Origin: an uncultured bacterium
GTDB lineage: Bacteria; Cyanobacteriota; Vampirovibrionia; Gastranaerophilales; Gastranaerophilaceae
Direction: 5' to 3'
Assembly: GCA_902780525.1 (NCBI GenBank)
Contig: CACZFL010000016.1
Coordinates: 1 to 33,895, forward strand
DNA: 33,895 nt
Shown one piece after another: positions 14,234 through 21,630 of this stretch. Below the pieces are notes generated by a model. It did no database searches, was not told the DNA's origin, and saw only the letters and a list, made by a program, of their open reading frames with translations. The position numbers were made by a program, and so were the translations under genes. Within the stretch, counting starts at the first letter, position 1. Each line of letters opens with the position of its first letter.

Positions 14234-16552
14234 ATGCATTATTCAAGTCTGTTTCCGAGTTTTAAAAAACCGGCTACATCATTTGGTGTAAAAAGATTAC
14301 CAAATGTAACAATTTTAAAGAAAAACCCTAAAGTTTTTTTAAAATGTGCCGTAATACATGTTACAGGTATAGGACATGTCATGCGAAAATTGAACGGAAT
14401 CACTATCAACGGCGAGTATCTGGGTAATAGTGTTGTAATAAACGGTATGTTTAGGGCAATTTGCACTATTTCCCCTGTAATAATGCGTGATTTTGTCCAG
14501 ATTATAAATAAAATAGAAAAACTTGATGATGCCGTAAAAATCAAGAACTTTAACTGTGGTTTCGACAGTATTGACATTGAATTTTACAATTCCTTATCAA
14601 AAGGGATTGCCAGCCTGTACTTTAAACTTATCAACGGTCAGCCAGAACTTACAAATTGCAGGCTCGTAATTGATAATAAAGAATATAGTGTGTATGATGA
14701 TAAAATTTCGCTTGATACTCCAAAAGCAACAAATCCTAACCAACCTGTAAAAATAGGGGATGAAAACGAACGCCAAAAAAGATTACGTGAACTCCAGGCA
14801 CGCAAGCTTGAAGAGCAAAAAAAGATGCTTGCACAGAAAAAACAGGAGCTGGAAAAACTAAAAGCTTCAGGCAAAGTAAAAGATATTGAGAAGCTAAAAG
14901 CTGAAGAAAATAAACTCAATAATCTTCAGAATTTGTTACAAAAAAATCAGGAGGAGCTTTTAAAGAAAGAAAGAGGCGGTGATTCTCAGGCTGTTTCTAA
15001 TAGTTTTGACAGCCTTAATAAAAACATGTCCGGACAAAATGCAAATCCTCAGCTTCATAAACCCAACTTACAGAGTGCAGACCAAAATTATCAAAATAGT
15101 GACCGTAGAGCACCTATGTCCAATCCTGTATCTCAAAATCAAAGTCCTATGAATAATCAGCCTGCATCATTACCTTCTCAGTCTGCAGCTCCCCCAAATG
15201 CCGGCGGAAATATGATGCTCTCCGGATTTGAAGCCAGAACAGAAACAAGAACCGAAACTTCTACTGAATCAAACTCAGAAGTTTTATCTCAGTCTGAATC
15301 CGAAACAAAAACGGAAAGCTCAACAGAAACCAAGACAGAAGTTTCATCTCAGTCTGAATCCGAAACGGAAACAAAAACAGAGGCAAAAACTGAGTCAAAT
15401 TCACAAGTTTCATCTCAAAATGATATAGAAGGCGAGACGACAAGTGAAACGGCCTCGCTATCTGAGTCAGATAATTTATTTGATGATAAACAAGAACAAT
15501 TCAGTAATGAATACAAGTCGATTGATGATGCTCTTGCGCAGGCAGAGGACATGCTCTCTAATCAATATGACAACAGTTATTTTGATGAGTCAAATGATTT
15601 ATCATCTGCTGCTTCGGATTATTCCGACTATACAGGAGCAGAAGATTCTTATCAGTCTTTAGATAATAACTTCAGTAATGATGCCTATGGTTCCTATGAT
15701 ACAAGTAGTGACTTCGGTAGTGGCGACTATAATTCTTCAAATAATTATAGAGGAGAGTCTGCACAACAACCTTCTGATTTAAGGGGAATGTATTCAGATT
15801 TTGCACGTGAATTAAATGACGGATTAAGTCAGGGACTTATTCAGGGGCTCAGCCAAGGACTTAGTGAAGGCTTAAGTCAAGGCTTAAGTCAAGGCTTAAG
15901 TTCCCTGTTTGGCAATAATAGTCCTAACCAAAATTTTGGTAGCGGAAATCAAAGCGGCGGGTTGTCAAATAGTGGCTCTGGTGACTTTTCAAATGGTCAA
16001 TCACAAAAAAATCAATATCAAAATGGGCAACAAAATGGTCAGCAGAACGCTCCTTGTCAGGGAGGTCAAAATTCTAATCAGCCTTCAGGTCAACAACAAA
16101 GCGCTCCTCCTGATTTCTCTATGATTGATGAAATGAACAATAATGCTGCAATGTCAGCTCGTGATTCATATTCATATGATGAAAATTCGGATTTAGATGA
16201 ACTGTCTGACTTATATTCTGACTTCTATTCTGAAAGTCAGGCTCAGATGGAAGAAGAAGCTGCTGTTGCACAACAGAATGAAGCTGATAAGCTGAATTCC
16301 GATATAGAGGCTCTGCAGGCTGAACTTGAAGCATTTAAAAATGGTGAAGTGCCTAAGAAAGATTTGATGACAAAAGATGAGTTCTTAGATAAACAAAAAG
16401 AACTTGAGGCTGCTCAAGAAAAGAAACGCAGACAAAAATTCAGAATGGTCGGCAGTAAAGAAAAAGTTACCGCAAATGCACTTGAGGATGGAATCTTCGT
16501 TGCAGGAAAGAAATTCTACAAATGGGGTGATGTCAGAGTGCTTGATTTCTGA
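14234..16552 (+). CDS. Large low-complexity coiled-coil protein of unknown function, 772 aa
   Basis: No family is recognised. In order: an N-terminal ordered region (about 1-160) with strand-like KLNGITINGEYLGNSVVINGMF; a charged coiled coil (about 176-252, rich in K, E, L, Q); a Gln/Asn/Pro linker; a Ser/Thr/Glu tract (about 334-413) with a 20-residue period; an Asp/Ser/Tyr-rich acidic stretch (about 430-515); seven four-residue GLSQ-type repeats (530-557); an Asn/Gln/Gly-rich stretch (558-625); a second coiled coil (about 666-732); and a compact C-terminal module with KVTANALEDGIFVAGKKFYKWGDVRVLDF. No signal peptide or membrane helix is seen, so it is probably cytoplasmic or scaffold-like. 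The start could also be the ATG at 14381 (M50). Its last 37 bases overlap the opposite-strand TPR gene. Confidence 0.78.
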   Translation: MHYSSLFPSFKKPATSFGVKRLPNVTILKKNPKVFLKCAVIHVTGIGHVMRKLNGITINGEYLGNSVVINGMFRAICTISPVIMRDFVQIINKIEKLDDAVKIKNFNCGFDSIDIEFYNSLSKGIASLYFKLINGQPELTNCRLVIDNKEYSVYDDKISLDTPKATNPNQPVKIGDENERQKRLRELQARKLEEQKKMLAQKKQELEKLKASGKVKDIEKLKAEENKLNNLQNLLQKNQEELLKKERGGDSQAVSNSFDSLNKNMSGQNANPQLHKPNLQSADQNYQNSDRRAPMSNPVSQNQSPMNNQPASLPSQSAAPPNAGGNMMLSGFEARTETRTETSTESNSEVLSQSESETKTESSTETKTEVSSQSESETETKTEAKTESNSQVSSQNDIEGETTSETASLSESDNLFDDKQEQFSNEYKSIDDALAQAEDMLSNQYDNSYFDESNDLSSAASDYSDYTGAEDSYQSLDNNFSNDAYGSYDTSSDFGSGDYNSSNNYRGESAQQPSDLRGMYSDFARELNDGLSQGLIQGLSQGLSEGLSQGLSQGLSSLFGNNSPNQNFGSGNQSGGLSNSGSGDFSNGQSQKNQYQNGQQNGQQNAPCQGGQNSNQPSGQQQSAPPDFSMIDEMNNNAAMSARDSYSYDENSDLDELSDLYSDFYSESQAQMEEEAAVAQQNEADKLNSDIEALQAELEAFKNGEVPKKDLMTKDEFLDKQKELEAAQEKKRRQKFRMVGSKEKVTANALEDGIFVAGKKFYKWGDVRVLDF
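15255..15420 (+). repeat. 60-bp period Ser/Thr/Glu repeat in the 772-aa gene
   Basis: The segment CTCAGTCTGAATCCGAAAC recurs exactly 60 bp apart (15288-15306 and 15348-15366), with a degenerate third unit after it. This encodes SQSESETxTE-type blocks. Confidence 0.8.
15821..15903 (+). repeat. 12-bp tandem repeat encoding GLSQ units
   Basis: Seven consecutive 12-bp units encode GLSQ, GLIQ, GLSQ, GLSE, GLSQ, GLSQ, GLSS. The later units are nearly identical at DNA level (GGCTTAAGTCAA), so slipped-strand expansion looks recent. Confidence 0.9.
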
Positions 16553-17877
16553 TATATATTTTTTAGCGGTACTTTTAAACTTCCGATGAATGTTTTGTAA
16601 TCGGCATCTTTGTACAGATAAATGTCTATATAGTATTGTTGGAGCTCACGTTTTGTGAAAATGTTGTTTCCAAATTGGACAGCTATATTGTTAAGCTCGC
16701 CACCGTTAGAATATAGCGGGTGTCTGTTTGTTGCACAGTTTTTGATTGTCACTCTTTCGCGTTCTTTATCGCCCTGTCTTAATACAAAATCCGCAGACAT
16801 CTTTTTTATGTCCTGTGCAGAAATATTTCTAATGGTAAATTCGGATTTTAATTTGTATGTAAATAACGATTTTTTAATGATAAAGGAATTAAGTGCAATT
16901 TCAATATCTTCTTTATAAATAACCTTGTTATGAGTGTATATATCAAGAGAATGAATTTTGTATCTGTAATACTTGGCCTTTATGCTATTGCCCTGAATAT
17001 CCATAATGTTTGCAGCCTTCATCAGTACATTTGCAAAGATATCCCTGTCAATATCCTGCGGGATTTTTGCAATTAACGGTTCAAAATATTCTACTGATAT
17101 AATAGGATCCAAATCTGCGTAAACTATAGCAAGTCGGTATTGTATTGTTAAATTATCAGGATCATACTTAAGAGCTTTTTTAAGGAATCTTGCAGCATCT
17201 GAGTTATAACCGTTTTTAATTAATACGGTTGCCGTATCAATATACGCCTGAACAAGTCTTTTTTGGATGGATTCATTAACCTGTTTATCAACTTTTGCCA
17301 GTCGTTTATAATAATAGTTTGCCTGCTCATAAGCTTCTGCTGCTTTTAGATACTTATTTTCCGAATAAAACTTATCTCCCAAAACAATAAATGCTCTTGT
17401 TTTATATCTAATTAAGCTTAGTGTGTTATTGTCAACGACTGATGCGATTGTTTTTTCAGCTTCGTTAATTTTATTCTGTGCAATAAGTATTAAAGTCAGC
17501 CTCAGGTAAGATATGTATTTGCCGTTTGGAGCTTTCTGTGTCGCTATATAATAAGCATATTCCGCTTTCTGTAAGTCTCCGGCAGCTTCATATAATTCGC
17601 CTACACGCATTGCAACTGCATAGTTTTTATCAGTTAATGTGCTTATTAAATCTGAGTTTTCAACAATTTGCTGTGCAATCTTTTTTTCTATTAAATTTCT
17701 TTTTTGTTTAGAATTGTACAGATTGCTAATCATCTCTATTCTAGCCAAATATGACAGGTATGAAGAAATTACTGCGGCAACCAGAAATGATACACCTGCT
17801 GTTTTTATATAAACAACTATTTCCTGAATAAAAGTTCGTTCTCTTCTTTTCTTCTTTTTTTTCTTCTCTTTAATCAT
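16516..17877 (-). CDS. Membrane-anchored TPR protein, 453 aa
   Basis: A very basic start (MIKEKKKKKKRRER) precedes one membrane helix (about 24-46), placing the rest outside the cytoplasm by the positive-inside rule. TPR-like helical pairs follow: YAVAMRVGELYEAAGDLQKAEYAYYIATQKAPN (about 86-118), the repeat around AFIVLGDKFYSENKYLKAAEAYEQA, and IDTATVLIKNGYNSDAARFLKKALKYDPDN (about 212-241). The C-terminal 130 residues form a separate beta-rich region (TYKLKSEFTIRNISAQDIKKMSADFVL). The specific role is unknown; such proteins usually scaffold envelope complexes. Its ATG overlaps mgtC by eight bases, with AGGA upstream, so it is translated with it. The 3' end overlaps the opposite-strand 772-aa gene by 37 bp. 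Confidence 0.82.
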   Translation of the reverse strand: MIKEKKKKKKRRERTFIQEIVVYIKTAGVSFLVAAVISSYLSYLARIEMISNLYNSKQKRNLIEKKIAQQIVENSDLISTLTDKNYAVAMRVGELYEAAGDLQKAEYAYYIATQKAPNGKYISYLRLTLILIAQNKINEAEKTIASVVDNNTLSLIRYKTRAFIVLGDKFYSENKYLKAAEAYEQANYYYKRLAKVDKQVNESIQKRLVQAYIDTATVLIKNGYNSDAARFLKKALKYDPDNLTIQYRLAIVYADLDPIISVEYFEPLIAKIPQDIDRDIFANVLMKAANIMDIQGNSIKAKYYRYKIHSLDIYTHNKVIYKEDIEIALNSFIIKKSLFTYKLKSEFTIRNISAQDIKKMSADFVLRQGDKERERVTIKNCATNRHPLYSNGGELNNIAVQFGNNIFTKRELQQYYIDIYLYKDADYKTFIGSLKVPLKNIYQKSSTLTSPHL

Positions 17878-18586
17878 TTAATTCCTGCAATGATACAGAA
17901 TCTGTATCAGTAGTATTGTTTAACCAGTCATAGATTTCATCAACAATTTTCTTGTTATTAACTTCAAAACTTATTGTAACCTTTGATTTATTCGGATTTT
18001 CAATAAGTTTTTTAGCAGTAAAATCTTTCATATCATCGACTTTTGAAATTACGTAGTCATATATTTTTTTTACATCTTCGTAACTACAGTAAACTGCAAT
18101 TTTATACCTTTTGACCTGTTTGCTTCCGGTCGGCAAAAACTGCCTTTCAAAGACTCTGATTAATGTAAGGACAGCAACGCTCAGAATAGTAGATACAATA
18201 GCAACGTCATACATTCCTGCACCGCACGCCATACCGATACTTGCTGCAATCCACAATGTTGCAGCGGTTGTAAGTCCGATAACGATAGGTCCGTTTCTTA
18301 ATACTGTACCAGCACCAATAAAACCGATACCGGTAACAATTTGTGCAGCAACTCTTGCCGTATCTCTGATTCCGGTTGCCTGTTCAACAATTACGTTGTC
18401 TCCTGCTGCAAAAGTCGGAAAACCGTATATAGACAATAAGGTGAAAATACAAGCACCCAGGCAGACAAGAATATGGGTTCTTAGTCCTGCATATTTGTTT
18501 GTCAGTTCTCTTTCAAGACCGAGAGCAAAGCCCAACGCAGCAGCTACAATAAGTCTTATCATAAAATCGATATTAAAAAGTTCCAT
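17870..18586 (-). CDS. MgtC/SapB-family membrane protein, 238 aa
   Basis: The N-terminal membrane domain (about 1-150) has the MgtC signatures LGFALGLERELTNKYAGLRTHILVCLGA, TARVAAQIVTGIGFIGAGTVLRNG and GLTTAATLWIAASIGMACG. The soluble C-terminal domain (about 158-238) resembles the ACT-like domain of MgtC-type proteins. The family is tied to Mg2+ homeostasis, acid adaptation and, in pathogens, intramacrophage survival; other members occur in commensals and environmental bacteria. GAGGGGAG lies four bases before the ATG. It is followed by the membrane TPR gene in an overlapping pair. No Mg2+-sensing leader was recognised upstream. Confidence 0.92.
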   Translation of the reverse strand: MELFNIDFMIRLIVAAALGFALGLERELTNKYAGLRTHILVCLGACIFTLLSIYGFPTFAAGDNVIVEQATGIRDTARVAAQIVTGIGFIGAGTVLRNGPIVIGLTTAATLWIAASIGMACGAGMYDVAIVSTILSVAVLTLIRVFERQFLPTGSKQVKRYKIAVYCSYEDVKKIYDYVISKVDDMKDFTAKKLIENPNKSKVTISFEVNNKKIVDEIYDWLNNTTDTDSVSLQELND

Positions 18587-18670
18587 TTACACTCCCCTCT
18601 TATGATTTATAATACACTATTCACGGTCAAAATACAACTTTTAGGGTAGTTAAAAATAAAAAGTATTTTG

Positions 18671-18676
18671 TATAAT
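18671..18676 (+). promoter_or_regulatory. -10 TATAAT of the dGTPase gene, leaderless spacing
   Basis: A perfect TATAAT is followed by TCTCTT and then the ATG at 18683. No purine-rich ribosome site is present. Confidence 0.6.
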
Positions 18677-18682
18677 TCTCTT

Positions 18683-19720
18683 ATGAAAGGCAAAACTAAA
18701 ACAATTAAAGAAATTCTTGAAGAACGTGAGTATGAAATATTAAGTCCTTATGCTACAAAGTGTAAAGAAAGCAAAGGAAGAAAAAGAAAACGTAATGAAA
18801 TTTTTGAAGTAAGAACAGAGTTTCAACGTGACAGGGATAAAATCCTTCATTCGAAATCATTCAGACGTCTTAAACACAAAACCCAGGTATTCTTATCTCC
18901 ATACAATGACCACTTCAGAACAAGGCTGACGCATACTCTTGAGGTTTCTCAGATTGCAAGAACGATGGCGCGCGCGCTGAGACTTAATGAAGACCTTACT
19001 GAAGCTATTTCTCTCGGACACGATTTAGGACATACACCTTTCGGACATTGCGGGGAAGGGACACTTGATTCTCTCCTTCCGAATGGATTTCATCATAATG
19101 TTCAATCTGTCAGAGTTGTTGAGACTCTTGAAGATATGAATCTCTGCAGAGAAACCGTTGATGGTATTTTGACTCATACTTGGGGCTATAAACCGATTAC
19201 TCCTGAGGCTCAGATTGTACAGTATGCGGATAAAATTGCGTATATTAATCATGATATAGAGGATTCTGTCAGAGCTGGAATAATTACTGAAAAGGATTTG
19301 CCTGCAGATTGTGTAAAATATTTTTCTTCAAACCAGTCAACCCGTTTGGGTAAAATGATAACTGATGTAATTACAAGTTCACAGGAGCAGCCTAAAGTTT
19401 CAATGTCTGAAGAAGGTTGGTTTTATGTAACAAAACTTAGAACCTGGATGTTTGAAAACGTTTATCTTGACCCTGTTGCAAAGGCAGAAGAAAAGAAGGC
19501 AAAAAATATTATCAAATCCCTCTATGAATATTACACAGAAACTCTTAAATCATATTGTGATAAAAAGAATATTCCGCAAATTGTAGCGGACTATATATCA
19601 GGAATGACTGACCAGTACGCAATAAGAAGATACCTTGACTTATTTGTTCCTGCTCCGCTTGCCGAACATGCAAATGACGATACTTTATTAAAAAATGCTG
19701 TCGAAAAGATGTTTAATTAG
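18683..19720 (+). CDS. Deoxyguanosinetriphosphate triphosphohydrolase-like protein (HD superfamily)
   Basis: This is a dGTPase-type HD hydrolase, which splits dNTPs into deoxynucleoside and triphosphate and so tunes dNTP pools. HD metal ligands are visible: H84 (TRLTHTLEVSQ), H113-D114 (LGHDLGHTPFGH) and D183 (VQYADKIAYINHDIED). The family block FQRDRDKILHSKSFRRLKHKTQVF is at about 47-70. Length is 345, typical of the short bacterial dGTPase-like group. The longest frame starts at a TTG (18668) that lies across the -10, so I chose the ATG at 18683. It overlaps the convergent ABC gene by eight bases. Confidence 0.92.
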   Translation: MKGKTKTIKEILEEREYEILSPYATKCKESKGRKRKRNEIFEVRTEFQRDRDKILHSKSFRRLKHKTQVFLSPYNDHFRTRLTHTLEVSQIARTMARALRLNEDLTEAISLGHDLGHTPFGHCGEGTLDSLLPNGFHHNVQSVRVVETLEDMNLCRETVDGILTHTWGYKPITPEAQIVQYADKIAYINHDIEDSVRAGIITEKDLPADCVKYFSSNQSTRLGKMITDVITSSQEQPKVSMSEEGWFYVTKLRTWMFENVYLDPVAKAEEKKAKNIIKSLYEYYTETLKSYCDKKNIPQIVADYISGMTDQYAIRRYLDLFVPAPLAEHANDDTLLKNAVEKMFN

Positions 19721-20501
19721 TAATTTTTAGTGCGGGAGCTGATGCGAGTAACGTTTTAGTGTAGTCATTTTTCGGAAAATTGAATATGGAAAGTGTATCA
19801 TTTTCTTCAACAAGTCTGCCATAATACATTATACCGACTCTGTCTGCGAGGTATTTAATTACGTTAAGGTCATGAGAGATAAATAATATCGTTAAATTTC
19901 TTTTCGTTTTTAACTCTTTAAACAGATTAATTATCTGTGCCTGAATACTTGCGTCGAGTGCACTGACGGGTTCATCAGCAATAAGCAGTTCCGGGTTTAG
20001 AATAAGTGCGCGTGCAATTGCAATTCTCTGCCTCTGACCGCCGGAAAATTCATGTGGGTAAAGTTCAAGTATCGTTTCAGTAAGTCCGACGTCATTTAAA
20101 ATATCCTTAATTATATTGTTTTTTCTGTTTTTCGAGTATGTAGTATTGATATCAAGCGGTTCCTGTAAAATTTCACCGATTTTCATTTTTGGATTCAGGC
20201 TGGAAAACGGATTCTGAAACACCATCTGAACCTGCTTCGGATACTCTTTTCTTTCAACTTTTGTTTGATTAATAATACTTTTTCCCCTGAAGAAGATATC
20301 ACCCGACTTTATGGGTACGAGTTTTGTGACCGCTTTTGATAATGTTGTTTTCCCGCACCCTGATTCTCCCGCAAGAGCATATATTTCTCCCTCATGAACA
20401 GATAGTGTAACATTATCAACTGCCTTTACTACGGTTTTTTTATCTTTATTAACAGATGTATATTCTATCGTTAGATTTTTTATATCCAATAAATTAGCCA
20501 T
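19713..20501 (-). CDS. Peptide/nickel-type ABC transporter ATP-binding protein, orphan
   Basis: This ATPase is of the OppF/DppF/GsiA type. Walker A is GESGCGKTT (45-53), the Q-loop is at Q96 (MVFQNPFSSLNP, diagnostic of the peptide-transporter branch), the signature is FSGGQRQRIAIARAL (152-166), Walker B is LLIADEPVSALD (172-183) and the H-loop is H210 (FISHDLNV). Length 262 lacks most of the C-terminal oligopeptide domain present in DppD/F, although YTKTLLASAPAL at the end is a remnant. No permease, binding protein or second ATPase lies beside it, so its partners must be elsewhere. Its start appears leaderless. Confidence 0.9.
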   Translation of the reverse strand: MANLLDIKNLTIEYTSVNKDKKTVVKAVDNVTLSVHEGEIYALAGESGCGKTTLSKAVTKLVPIKSGDIFFRGKSIINQTKVERKEYPKQVQMVFQNPFSSLNPKMKIGEILQEPLDINTTYSKNRKNNIIKDILNDVGLTETILELYPHEFSGGQRQRIAIARALILNPELLIADEPVSALDASIQAQIINLFKELKTKRNLTILFISHDLNVIKYLADRVGIMYYGRLVEENDTLSIFNFPKNDYTKTLLASAPALKITN

Positions 20502-20507
20502 GTAATT

Positions 20508-20516
20508 ATTTTATCA
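20508..20516 (-). promoter_or_regulatory. Extended -10 of the ABC ATPase gene, leaderless spacing
   Basis: On the minus strand, TG-A-TAAAAT is followed by AATTAC and then the ATG. No Shine-Dalgarno is present. Confidence 0.6.
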
Positions 20517-20556
20517 TTATTTGTTTAGTATGAAAATATATTGTCAGCTAATTTTA

Positions 20557-20565
20557 TGATAATAT
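20557..20565 (+). promoter_or_regulatory. Extended -10 of the AI-2E-radical SAM operon
   Basis: TGATAATAT is a TGn plus TAATAT, 27 bases before the ATG. The leader carries an AGGAG ribosome site, so this unit is of the ordinary led type. Confidence 0.45.
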
Positions 20566-20592
20566 AGATTCTGTTCACAGGAGTAATTTATA

Positions 20593-21624
20593 ATGATTAA
20601 CTTTTTTTCAAAATATGTAGGAATAAAAAATTTTATATTTCTTGTACTTGCAATACTTTTTATTATATTTATGGCTCAGATTAAAGATATAGCAATTCTT
20701 TTCTTCGCCGCATTCGTAATATCATGTTCATTAAATCCGATTGTTGATAAGATTTGTAAAAAGTATAAAAAAATGTCACGTCCGGGTGCATCTGCAATAG
20801 TGCTTGTTGGGGCGCTGTTTGTAGGCTTTTCGTTTTTTATTCCGATTATTGTTACCGGGGGAGAACAAATAGCATCTTTTATTGATACATGGCCTGAAAG
20901 AATGGAGCATACAAAATCCTTTTTGCTTACGATTCCGTTTTTTGCCAATACAAAGCTTGAAAACATGGATATAGCCGGTCTAATGTCATCTGCATCAGAT
21001 GTAACAACGAATATTGTTGATAAATCTATTATGTTCAGCAAAGGTATTGTATCATTTTTAATATATTTTCTGGCTGCGTGTATTATAATCTATTATTTTC
21101 TTGCAGATAAGGATATTGTAAAGAAGGGTTATTTGAGCTTATTCCCGCGCGATATGAAGCAAAAAGCTGATGATATTCTTGAATCTATATCACAGAAAGT
21201 CGGCGGATACGTTTTGGCTCAGATTGTAACATTAGCAAGTGTAGGTATAATTATGACCGTCGGTTTATTAATCTTAGGTGTCGATTATGCCGTAATTTTA
21301 GGTCTGATTACTGCTCTGTTTGACTTAGTGCCGATTGCCGGTCCTACGGTTGCTCTTATTATAATTTTAATAGCAGTATGCAAACTCGGTGCATTAAAAA
21401 TTTGTCTTGTTATACTATTGTTCTTTTTTGCACAATGGGCTGAAAATAACCTGGTTAGACCGTACGTTTTTGGTAAATTATTAAACCTTCATCCGTTAAT
21501 AATATACTTTTTCCTGTTGGTTACAGCTCAATATTTGGGTATAATCGGTCTGATTTTTGCTCCGGCAATTGCGGCAACTTTCTGTGTATTGCTTGAAGAA
21601 CTGTACATAAAAAATGTTAATTAA
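20593..21624 (+). CDS. AI-2E family transporter, 343 aa
   Basis: This polytopic membrane protein is of the AI-2E/PerM/YdiK family. About seven hydrophobic segments surround a central amphipathic region (WPERMEHTKSFLLTIPFF...). The C-terminal half shows the strong family pattern: LADKDIVKKGYLSLFPRDMKQKADDILESISQKVGGYVLAQI, DYAVILGLITALFDLVPIAGPTVALI and ENNLVRPYVFGKLLNLHPLIIYF. Members have been linked to autoinducer-2 export or to Na+/H+ antiport; the substrate is not predictable from sequence. ACAGGAG lies before the ATG. The radical SAM gene starts six bases after its stop, so they are co-transcribed. Confidence 0.92.
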   Translation: MINFFSKYVGIKNFIFLVLAILFIIFMAQIKDIAILFFAAFVISCSLNPIVDKICKKYKKMSRPGASAIVLVGALFVGFSFFIPIIVTGGEQIASFIDTWPERMEHTKSFLLTIPFFANTKLENMDIAGLMSSASDVTTNIVDKSIMFSKGIVSFLIYFLAACIIIYYFLADKDIVKKGYLSLFPRDMKQKADDILESISQKVGGYVLAQIVTLASVGIIMTVGLLILGVDYAVILGLITALFDLVPIAGPTVALIIILIAVCKLGALKICLVILLFFFAQWAENNLVRPYVFGKLLNLHPLIIYFFLLVTAQYLGIIGLIFAPAIAATFCVLLEELYIKNVN

Positions 21625-21630
21625 TCAGTT

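Noticed and set aside
15821..15903. Short tandem repeats as a CRISPR array or iteron origin
   Set aside because: The units are 12 bp, contiguous, in frame and encode GLSQ inside a long gene. There are no spacers.
18111..18605. A 164-codon plus-strand ORF opposite the MgtC-family gene
   Set aside because: It is antisense to a clearly conserved membrane protein, starts without a ribosome site and has the composition expected of a mirror frame.
18668..18682. TTG start for the dGTPase gene
   Set aside because: The TTG overlaps the -10 hexamer, so it would be upstream of transcription.
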